Assembly (NCBI GenBank): GCA_947243795.1
Contig: OX365931.1
Span: 1-64,000, forward strand
DNA: 64,000 bases
DNA from: Saccharomyces uvarum
Lineage: Eukaryota > Ascomycota > Saccharomycetes > Saccharomycetales > Saccharomycetaceae
Direction: 5' to 3'
Of this stretch, positions 9,997 to 18,858 are shown piece after piece; position 1 is the stretch's first letter, and each line of letters starts with the position of its first letter. A program made the position numbers and the translations under genes. A model generated the notes under the pieces. It worked only from the letters and a program-made list of their open reading frames with translations, had not been told where the DNA came from and did no database searches.

Positions 9997-10179
9997 CTAA
10001 CTATTGTGGGGAACCTGCCCTACCGTCGTCTGATGCGCAAGCTCAGTGCAGATTCTACCTACTCCGAGATGGTACTGGCAGTACCGTTGAGCCAGGGAAC
10101 GGATTCTGAGTGAGACCCCTGGGTTTGGTGTCCAAATTGCATGATCCGTAGACTTGTGAGCGGGACCAATGTGGCCGCT

Positions 10180-10345
10180 ATCACCCTTCATGGGCAATCT
10201 CTTTGTTCGCAGGCTTGATCTGCTTCCACAGGTCCTCAACGTTCATTTTATCGGGGACGGACCTAAACTTCTCCTTCATTTCCAGCGATTTCCACACAAG
10301 CCCGTAGATGTAGAACATTGTGAAGGTCAGAAACAGGGTGTCCCG
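10180..10345 (-). pseudogene. Fragment of a gene 3' end, possibly a membrane protein
   Basis: Read on the minus strand, about 55 codons are open from near 10345 to a TGA near 10180. They encode a hydrophobic stretch (TLFLTFTMFYIYGLVW) followed by a charged tail (MKEKFRSVPDKMNVEDLW) that ends KEIAHEG. Base composition (about half G+C) and codon choice look like a real coding end, unlike the flanks. The upstream side stops abruptly where X-like repeat sequence begins at about 10345, so the rest of the gene is missing. The hydrophobic segment suggests a transporter or other integral membrane protein; I do not recognise the family. Confidence 0.5.
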
Positions 10346-10920
10346 GTGAGGTACTCAAATACCACCACATTATACCATATACCATCACTCTCACATCTAT
10401 CATATATCATCGCTCTCTCTACTTATCCTGATACTCCATTACCCTAACTATTCTCAATATATTATACTATCACATCACCACTCCCCTATTATAATCATCC
10501 GTATACTGCCACCCACTCTCTTCAGTTACCACCACTGCTTCCTCTTATCATATTAATACATACCATTCATATCATTACATAATTCTATCGCACACTCCAA
10601 CGGATGCTACAGGAATACGTATTAATTACTGTTTATTCCATTTTCTCACTTTTCATCAACTATCGACATACTTTACGCTTAATAAACACGTATAAAGAAT
10701 ACTGAACACCTACATTTAAATTAATAATCTACCATGCTTATACTCCAATAGCAAAAATACAGCCTTCACTAACAGCATGCCTACCGTCTACCTCACTCGT
10801 CTTAGTTTCTCTTATTACTTAGCCGCCTATCTGGCATGGCTTCAAGCGCGGCTGAACACTTTTTCTCGGGGAGCGCGTTCCGACATGGTCATGTGACAGT
10901 CATGTGACCATATTGACCAG
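10346..10920. repeat. Second X-element-like block (internal copy)
   Basis: The sequence switches sharply to the C/A/T-rich repeat style of the left end (ccatataccatcactctcac). It contains ACGGATGCTA at 10600-10609, TAGCCGCC at 10820-10827 and a tail nearly identical to 3330-3380 (gttccgacatggtcatgtgacagtcatgtga). Order and orientation match the left block, but this copy is far shorter. It is an internal remnant left by telomere addition or ectopic exchange. Confidence 0.7.
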
Positions 10921-13900
10921 ACATTATTATCCAATGTGTGGAAGGGTATAGTGTCAGTGTCAAATATTGTTTGCTATTTTCAGAAGACGATTTCTTGAAG
11001 AACTGGCAGTAGTGGTGATACCATTATCATGCCGAAAAATTTTAAGCTGCGCATCTGATGATAGTCGATACCCTTACAAATCCAAACTTTCTTGACCGTT
11101 CTTAATACCGAGATACTTTCATATGCTCTGATATCAGATTAGGTAATCTTGATGTGCAAAAATATTTCATGTCAATTTGCCCTTAATTAACGTTGTCCCA
11201 CATTTCTCAATATTAACTAAGCCATCAACTGTGCATAATGCGCGCCAGGATTTTATTTTCTCCGGAGTATATATACGAAACCACCAGGGATTACAAGATC
11301 AAAAAAAAAACCCTCCAGAACCACCTCATCGCCGACATGAGAGACAGCAAATCGAAGATGACAAGAGCGCAGGTTAGTTAATATGATGGTATATCGTAAA
11401 CCTTCCATTCGAAACAATTTACACAGTTTTCCAAAGAAATCATTAATCGCGTACCTGGTACTGACATCAAAGACTTGGAACTTATTATAGTAAACTTCAA
11501 CTTTCACATGTATGAAACAAGCTTCGGAACAATAAATTTCCTTTTGGACGATTCGTGCTGCTATGAATCATTTAGAACATCCATTCTAGAACCATTTTTT
11601 AAAAGCGACAACTATGCAAAGGAGTCAGCGCCATACATCGAAGTGGGTATGACATTTTACCTCGCAAAATTAGATAATTATTGAAATAAGATCTGTTATG
11701 AACAGTCAATCAGTGCTATTAACTTAGAAGACATTTCATTTCTTAAGAAATTATGTCGCTTAATAATTTTCCTGGACTTGAAAGAGCTATGAACTGCCCT
11801 TACTTTCAATCGGTCCTCTATTACTTGATCAGTGTTTACATTTCACTGATTTTTAATATTTTCATTTGTGTCTAGTACCTCAGTTTTAGTTTCCCCTTAT
11901 TGACACAAGGTTTCCAAAATTAAAGAATTGTACTAATGAGGATGGAGGACAAGATGCAATATATCTGAACTATTATTAGTGACCAAAAAATTGGTACTAA
12001 TGGATGGAATAAAATCACAAAGAAATTTTACAACGATAAAGATTCTTTCTTTGACAGAATTGACTGTAAATGGTTTTCAGCCGCAACTTCTCCGCTCTTT
12101 TATCTTCAAAGAAACCTGTGTCGCATTTATCTTTTAGTGTTGAACTATGGCCATATATTAAGGAGGCCCATGGCGATGAGCCTTCAGCGTAGAAATCGAT
12201 ATGCGCTTCTAGATTTAGAATTTGGACAGGTTACCACATCCAAAGCTACGATCTAAGTAACGCGAGCACCTGCTGTTTTAGTTCAAAATTTATGAGTAAT
12301 AAAGATGGATTATAAATTACTTTGAGTATACGCCATATTATTCTAACGGCTATACGTCCCTCACACAATACCACATTTTATCCTTCAATGCATAAAGTAT
12401 CTCGTCGCATTCCTTCCGAATACCAAGGTGCCCATCTGTTCTGCCTTCTTTTGGCTTCTATGATATCTCTCCTATCCTTAAATTGCGCACGACACCCCGT
12501 ATATGCTACGTACAGCGTATTTGGGTATGATTTTATTTATTTTGCACTCATCAGCGGCTTTGTCTTTGAAATCAACGACACAGACTCATAAGCTTGCACT
12601 ATATATACCTGCACCAGTCATAATATTCGTTCCAAGATTGCCATCTCTTCCCTTTTATTTTCTTTCCCGACAGGCCTTATATCATATTCTAAATCGCTTC
12701 AAATGCGTTTAAAAGCCTGACCATATTATCTCCCCGAAAATTCACTGGACCTTAAACAACCACCTACGCCACATATAGCGTTTTATTACCTTTGATTGCC
12801 TTTAACTATTGTGAGAATATAAGAGGAAAAAAATATTTCATGGACCCACATCTCTTCAACAGCTGCACCATTGAATGAGCATGTCACGATATCTCGTCAT
12901 CTACCTCATTGATCTTAACATATAACGATTGTTTACCACCAGAATACAGCAGCTCCATTATATCATAGCAACATTCCTTTATGCATATTCAATTCATTTA
13001 CCATGTCGGTAAACGGTAATTCCAATAGCCTCCACCTGCCACTTATCGATGACGCTTTCGATATTACACTGGTTATATTTCTTAAATGCTCTTCAATGAA
13101 AACAGGCTGGTATGATACGTCAACAATCTTACCCGATGGAAAGATTACTCCACGGTCAATTCAATGCAGCTATCCCACAACTTGGCACACTACTATTATT
13201 CCTGTAACATTAAAATCACAGAACAGTGCACCATACACCCACTATCGTATTTCTGTACTGTACCGCCATAATATGGCATGACTTTTAGAAGACATAAAAT
13301 AGCTTTAATCGCATCGTCCCATCTTACATTCGATGTTTGGATGCTACACTCTGCTTCCACATAATGACATATCAAATCAAAAATATCATCACAGACCTTC
13401 TATTACAATAGGAACAATGATGCTAACACCTCACCATCAGTGCTTAGATCTGCTATCTTCAACGACTCTATAAAAACAACACCCGAATGTTTACGGACTC
13501 TAAACTATAATGGTTGCATACTACCTATGTATGCTATAACGCTCAAGACTCTGGCGCATTATTGTCTTCATTTAAATCACGAATCCCAAAACTATAATTA
13601 CGTTGAGATGACAATATCACTTTACTCTGCAAACCTTGAATTGACTGATGCTATTCGTCTCCCTTAGGATTACAACAACTCTTTGATGTACAGCACTATA
13701 TCGTTTACAGACCTTAATATAAAGAGTCCTGAGTTGTTGGTATTGCAAAGGACTATACCACAGGCCTCAAGGCACAACTCCCTCAACATATTGTAACTGA
13801 CATCTAACACTAAAGGGACGTTTACATACATTAAATGAGTCCTATGGAGTCCGCATATCTTGATGTATCGATAATGATAAACAAAACTACTGGACTCCCT

Positions 13901-14770
13901 TATATCTGAACAAACTATATCATATATCGATACACACATCTCACCAACTGCAAATGGCAACAACTCGCACGTTGGTATGCTACGCTAAACAAATGCAATT
14001 TCCATAACAAGCTTAAATCTTTCCCAGCTATACTACTCGGATTATACGAGCAAAAACTGCAACAATGGCATGATACCATATGGCCGTACCAGTGCCTTCG
14101 CTCATGTCACACTACTCAAGAATTCAATGGTCGCTCCCTTTCATAGACTAACTCCCGCCACCATTTAAGATTATCTCAACTACCCCAACAAACGCAGCGC
14201 CCTGCGCCGGTATCTGCCCAAGTCTCAAAAATTTTACACACCCATTTCAAAAATCACCCTTACGGGTCAAGCGACCTTTTGCCGTTACCTTTTAGATTAT
14301 GAACATGCATCTAATGGTTTTTCAAATCCTTGGCCAGCGCACGAAGTGCGCAGAGTACCAGTCCGGGCGTGTGTTCTTACTCCGATTTGAGAACCACAAC
14401 CATACAGAAAGGCTGCTTAATCCGTAACTTTCATGACTCTTTACGACATTTACTAATGAACAACCCCTGTTACAACACAAAGTTAAATCAAAAATATGCA
14501 GTGTCGACAATTTCCGTGTGTCGCGTCCCCGGCTCCGTCCCGTAACTTGTTGTAGTTCCCACAAAACTTACCCCTTTTCGAAGAACACGAAAGCACTACT
14601 CGCGCAGTACACCAGATTTATTTTGCTGCTGCCTTGGACAAATAGTCTATATGTCCCGGAAAAGAAGTTGAAAATCGAAATATTGTGCTGCTATCGAAGT
14701 ACATTCCAACAATACTTCGCCCCAGTACCCCGCGAAAACAGGCAATGCTCCTACAACTGAAGCTCGAAAA
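10921..14770. other. 3.85 kb decayed subtelomeric region without intact genes
   Basis: Only short frames are present. The stretch 11330-11684 shows a weak coding-like run on the plus strand (ending FFKSDNYAKESAPYIEVG before a stop at 11684), without a proper start. The part from about 12300 to 14250 has the C-rich top strand and occasional ggatgctac-like strings (for example near 13336) of eroded X-type sequence. I recognise no gene family, RNA gene or mobile element. It is probably a graveyard of subtelomeric material. Confidence 0.45.
11430..11684 (+). pseudogene. Possible coding relic, family unknown
   Basis: An open stretch encodes FSKEIINRVPGTDIKDLEL and continues to a stop at 11684 without an in-frame ATG at its beginning. 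Composition is more gene-like than the flanks. I cannot name a family, and it may be chance. Confidence 0.25.
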
Positions 14771-15404
14771 TATTAACTAATTTTAATTCCGGCTTTAAAG
14801 AGGGGCGACTACGAAAAGTCCAGTGGATTTTTCCACGTGCGGCTCTTTCTGTTGCCGCTTCCCCACACACCCGAAATAAAGTTTTATTTGGTCGGCTTAA
14901 TCTTGGCGCGTCTGGTGGTTTTATTTATTCCGACCAATCTACTCCTACAGCATTCCTCAACCCCGCAACAGAAAACACCATAGCGCCATTCTGGCCCTGT
15001 TAGCGCCCGCTGGAAGAATTGGCTGGAACAGTTTTTTCTTGACTCAAACTGCGCGCCAGTTGTTGCCGGTCCCCCGGATGTGCCCCTGAAAGTGTTTCTT
15101 TTGTAATGTTGTGCAACACAAGATTAAGCCCCCGCGTAACATTGTTCCGAAAGCATCTTGATTAAGATTTTCATTCGGTGGGGTAGACTTTGAATCAGAA
15201 ACAAGAAATTAAAAATAAACTATTCCTGTGTTACTGAGACAACAATTATTTGTTGAAATGTTTCGAGATTTTGTGATATAAAAGCCAGCAATAATTGTCT
15301 TGTTTGTCAACTTCTTGCAATTGCAGATTATGTATTATTTCGTTTTATGGAAAGATCAGCAGTGAACAACGTATATAAACAAGAGAATATAAAAGTATAA
15401 AAGA
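14771..15404 (+). promoter_or_regulatory. FSY1 promoter with Mig1-like sites
   Basis: Matches to the Mig1 core SYGGGG lie at 14961-14966, 15072-15077 and 15130-15135 (minus strand) and 15178-15183 (plus strand; GTGGGG preceded by an AT-rich run). A TATA box (TATAAAA) is at 15277-15283, 122 bp before the ATG. FSY1 is known to be repressed by high sugar, which fits Mig1 control. Strong Mig1 sites also need an AT-rich 5' flank, clear here only for the 15178 site. Confidence 0.5.
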
Positions 15405-17117
15405 ATGTCACATGTTAACGCGTCGTATGCGGATTCGCAAGGATCCTCGACAAGCGTTTCTCATGTCGAAATGGATAAGGAAGTAACAAAGGAAATCTAT
15501 GAAGATCCTACCCCAAAAAAGTTTGACTTGGATGATGATGAGGCCGGTAAGACGTCATCTCTATTCAATCCAGAGCTAAATCTAGAAGAAGAAGTGAGAG
15601 GTTTGAATGAATTAGGTGATTCATTCAAAAGAGAGCGTTCCTTTTGGGGCAAAATGAGAGCTTTGGAATTCGAAGTTGATTTTGAAAATAAAAAAAATAT
15701 GGTTTTAATGCTGGGAACTTTTGCAGCATTTGCTGGTATTCTATCGGGTATAGATCAATCTATCATCTCTGGTGCGTCCATTGGTATGAACAAAATGTTG
15801 CATCTATCTACACATGAAGCATCATTAGTTTCCTCTTTAATGCCTCTAGGTGCTGTCGCTGGTTCGATATTGTTAACTCCCTTTAGTGAATATTTTGGTC
15901 GTAAAAAGTCTTTGGCTATTTCTTGTGTTTTTTACACAATTGGTGCTATTATTTGTGCAGCTGCATCCAACCATCACGAAATGTACGCTGGTAGATTTTT
16001 GATCGGTATTGGTGTTGGTTTAGAAGGTGGTGGTATTGGTGTTTACATTGCAGAATCTGTTCCATCTTCAGTTAGAGGTAGTCTGGTTTCCCTATATCAA
16101 TTTAATATTGCGCTGGGCGAATTGTTTGGTTACATTGTTGGTGTGATTTTCTTTGATGTTAAAGGTGGCTGGAGATACATGGTCGGTTCGTCGCTTGTGT
16201 TTTCAACTGCGTTGTTTATTGGTTTATTATTCCTGCCAGAATCTCCACGTTGGTTAATGCATAAGGGCCGTGTTGGTGAATCCTGGAATGTTTGGAAAAG
16301 ACTAAGAGACGTGAATGAAGAAGCTAATAAAATCGAATTCTTGGAACTTAGAGACGTTGCTGAGCACGATAGTCAGTTACATGCAAACGAATCAAAGTTT
16401 CAATCATTGTTTGATTTGGTCCGTGTTCCACGTAACCGTCGTGCTTTGGTATATTCCTGTGTTATGATTGGTTTGGGTCAATTGACTGGTATCAATGCTA
16501 TCATGTATTATATGTCCACGCTAATGAAAAATATTGGGTTCGGAGATAAACAATCTGTAGCAATGTCTATGGTTGGTGGTGCAGCATTATTAATCGGTAC
16601 AGTTCCTGCTATTTTATGGATGGATAGATTTGGTAGACGTACATGGGCAATGACCATCGTTATATTTATCGTCGGTTTAGTGCTAGTCGGTGTCGGCTAT
16701 CAAATAAACTTGAAAACACACATGGCAGCAGCAGAAGGTGTATATTTGACCGGTCAAATCATCTATAACATGGCTTTTGGATCTTATGCAGCATTGACTT
16801 GGGTCCTACCTTCAGAGTCATTTTCATTGGGAACCAGATCCGCTGGTATGACTGTGTCTTCTGCTTTGCTTTACTTGTTTGCCTTTACCGTCACTTACAA
16901 CTTTGAAAAAATGAAGGAAGCAATGACATACACTGGTTTAACATTAGGGTTTTACGGTGGTATCGCTCTTGCGATTGGTATCCCATACCAATTACTATGT
17001 ATGCCAGAAACAAAGAATAGAACTTTAGAGGAAATCGATGACATTTTTGAGAAGCCAACCAGGCAAATTATAAAGGAAAATATAGCATACTTGAAGAAGG
17101 GCCAATTAAGTTATTAA
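15405..17117 (+). CDS. FSY1: Fructose/H+ symporter
   Basis: The 570-residue protein is the length reported for Fsy1 of S. pastorianus/S. uvarum. It is a major-facilitator sugar porter with a hydrophilic N-terminus of about 95 residues and 12 predicted membrane segments. Family signatures are FGRKKS (about 165), PESPRWLM (about 277), the GQLTGIN motif (about 360), DRFGRRT (about 408) and PETKNRTLEEID near the C-terminus (about 540). It belongs with the proton-coupled transporters (Fsy1, Gxs1) rather than the Hxt facilitators. Fsy1 takes up fructose with high affinity at low sugar and is absent from most S. cerevisiae strains. An intact frame, a TATA box and sugar-repression motifs suggest a working gene. 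Assignment rests on recalled length, the sequence-family features and lineage; another H+/sugar symporter of the same subfamily is the alternative. Confidence 0.82.
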   Translation: MSHVNASYADSQGSSTSVSHVEMDKEVTKEIYEDPTPKKFDLDDDEAGKTSSLFNPELNLEEEVRGLNELGDSFKRERSFWGKMRALEFEVDFENKKNMVLMLGTFAAFAGILSGIDQSIISGASIGMNKMLHLSTHEASLVSSLMPLGAVAGSILLTPFSEYFGRKKSLAISCVFYTIGAIICAAASNHHEMYAGRFLIGIGVGLEGGGIGVYIAESVPSSVRGSLVSLYQFNIALGELFGYIVGVIFFDVKGGWRYMVGSSLVFSTALFIGLLFLPESPRWLMHKGRVGESWNVWKRLRDVNEEANKIEFLELRDVAEHDSQLHANESKFQSLFDLVRVPRNRRALVYSCVMIGLGQLTGINAIMYYMSTLMKNIGFGDKQSVAMSMVGGAALLIGTVPAILWMDRFGRRTWAMTIVIFIVGLVLVGVGYQINLKTHMAAAEGVYLTGQIIYNMAFGSYAALTWVLPSESFSLGTRSAGMTVSSALLYLFAFTVTYNFEKMKEAMTYTGLTLGFYGGIALAIGIPYQLLCMPETKNRTLEEIDDIFEKPTRQIIKENIAYLKKGQLSY

Positions 17118-18483
17118 GAGAATCGAGTTCTCTTCACCTTTTTTTATTGCCTGAGTGAATGCATATTTTCTCAGATTGATTATGTTAATTATATACGTAT
17201 ATGCTTTATGTTGAAAGTAATTAATGATGTTTTATGATACTATTTTAATAATATGACCGTATTTTTACAATTCTCGTGTTTATTTATCGTGTGCCGGCGG
17301 AGTCTTGGATAATTTCCTTAATGTCTCACTTTTTCAGAATCTAGATCTGACTTGTACTTATTTAGGTCTAGGTCGAGCAGGGGTCGAAAGCAAATGCATC
17401 TGACGCCTTGTGTGACTGGGGTGACTTTTCAGCTCTAAACCAATATAATGCGATGTATAGAACTGTAAAAATATAATTGGTGAAAGTTGGCATTAATTCA
17501 GGTATTTTGAATTAGAGGATAAGGCCTCTTTTATGTCATCGGTGCTACAGCTGAAAAAAGTGGGTAAGTTTACCTGGCCTTGAGAGCTTTTTGTACAGAA
17601 ATACTATGATTAAACATTTTGGGCAAAAAAGAAGACTGCCACCCTTTCAGACCTCCTCTTCTTCTGCCCTATTTTTTACGTTTTGGTTCATTTTCTTACT
17701 CTACCGTCAACACTAACTTTAAAAAGAACATAACGTGATGATGTAACTCAATAAATTCATCTCAGCTATAATAACAAGAATTTGTGGCCAATCACTACAG
17801 GGGCAGTGTGATTTCCTGCATGCTTTATATGGCCTACTTAGCCGCCTAAGACGACCTTCACAGGTATGGCCGAACGTTTTCTCACAGTACACCCACACAC
17901 CTCGCTACATTCCTGTAAACGCTGCCTTTTTTTTTCAGTTTTCCATTGCTCGTAGCATTTGAAAAACAGTGTTCTACGGAGTTTCTCTCCAGGTGGTGTC
18001 ATATTTTTTCTCTGCATATATCAATCATTCTCTCCTGCGCACATAAAGAGCCCATTCATAGGATAATCTTCATATGTGCGTACAAAATAAAACTGTTTTT
18101 GCTGAAAGAACACAGCTGAGTCTTGGAAAAGTTTAGCGCTGCGCAATTTCCATTTTGGGAGTTTCCAGTCGAAAAATCTCGCCATAGTATCTACGAAACC
18201 CTTCAGGGTCCATCGAGATTAGAAGTATTTTTCATCCTAATTTTGACGTCGTTCGCCTGAGGAAAAACCCTTTTGTTCTGCGCCTTTCCTTAGAAAAAGG
18301 TACCGCTTCTTTTCCTCTTCGAGTCAAAACCGATGAATCTGTTGAACCTTTGGTTGCAACAGGTTCTCCAGCTGGCGCAGGCGGCGCGTATATATAACAA
18401 CGATGAGAACCATGGTTGGAGTAGAATCGCATACCACAAGTGACACATAACTATAGGGGAAAAGTAACACAAAAAAAATAGAA
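17118..18483. other. 1.37 kb gap with X-core fragment; promoter of YDL241W orthologue
   Basis: The left part is FSY1 downstream sequence. At 17836-17890 a short diverged piece of the X-core block appears (cttagccgcc, then ggccgaacgttttctc), the innermost one I found. The right 150 bp is the promoter of the next gene, with a TATA-like tatatataac near 18391. No other gene is visible. Confidence 0.5.
17836..17890. repeat. Innermost X-core-like fragment
   Basis: The order ttagccgcc ... atggc ... cggctgaac ... tttttctc in the copy at 10819-10870 is matched by ttagccgcc ... atggccgaacgttttctc here. The match is short and diverged, so its homology is likely rather than certain. It carries the URS1 core TAGCCGCC at 17839-17846. 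Confidence 0.4.
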
Positions 18484-18858
18484 ATGAACGCGACTAACGA
18501 AAATGCTCTGCTGTTTAGGTGCGGTAAGCATGGCTACACAAATGAGACTTTCTCACCAAATGACGTTTATAAGTGTGGCTTACGCGAAGGGAAGCAGTAT
18601 CGCAAAGAAATTTTCCCACCTTATCAAGTAGGACACGAGACATTTCTGGTTGCCCAGCCTGCTCCAAGTCCGGAGACGTTTACGTGTGGCAGCAAGGGCT
18701 ATACCAATGCAAGTTATATTTTGCGTGATTTTTATGCTTGTGGATTTTATGAAGGGAAGGGTGCGAAAACTAGTGCTAGCGCACATAGTCCCGCAGCTTC
18801 TCATTCCCTCGTCAAGATCATGGTACTTCTGATGCTTATAACTTATGCAATTGTGTGA
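18484..18858 (+). CDS. YDL241W: YDL241W orthologue, internally duplicated, C-terminal hydrophobic tail
   Basis: The protein has 124 residues, close to the 123 of the S. cerevisiae hypothetical YDL241W, and lies in the same place and orientation next to LRG1. Two copies of a motif are visible: FRCGKHGYTNET...YKCGLREGK at residues 11-37 and FTCGSKGYTNAS...YACGFYEGK at 66-92. Each has two Cys-Gly pairs. The last 17 residues are strongly hydrophobic (VKIMVLLMLITYAIV) with no charged tail, so a tail anchor or GPI-addition signal is possible. There is no N-terminal signal peptide, and the in-frame upstream sequence is closed by stops. A TATA-like element lies about 90 bp upstream. Function is unknown. 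Confidence 0.8.
   Translation: MNATNENALLFRCGKHGYTNETFSPNDVYKCGLREGKQYRKEIFPPYQVGHETFLVAQPAPSPETFTCGSKGYTNASYILRDFYACGFYEGKGAKTSASAHSPAASHSLVKIMVLLMLITYAIV

Noticed and set aside
11377-11430. A short spliceosomal intron (donor gttagt, acceptor acacag) joining two frames near 11.4 kb
   Set aside because: There is no TACTAAC-like branch site and the flanking frames do not join in phase.
13003-14760. Several 70-97 residue frames in the decayed region before FSY1
   Set aside because: They are short, overlap on both strands, show no family resemblance and lie in C-rich X-like sequence.
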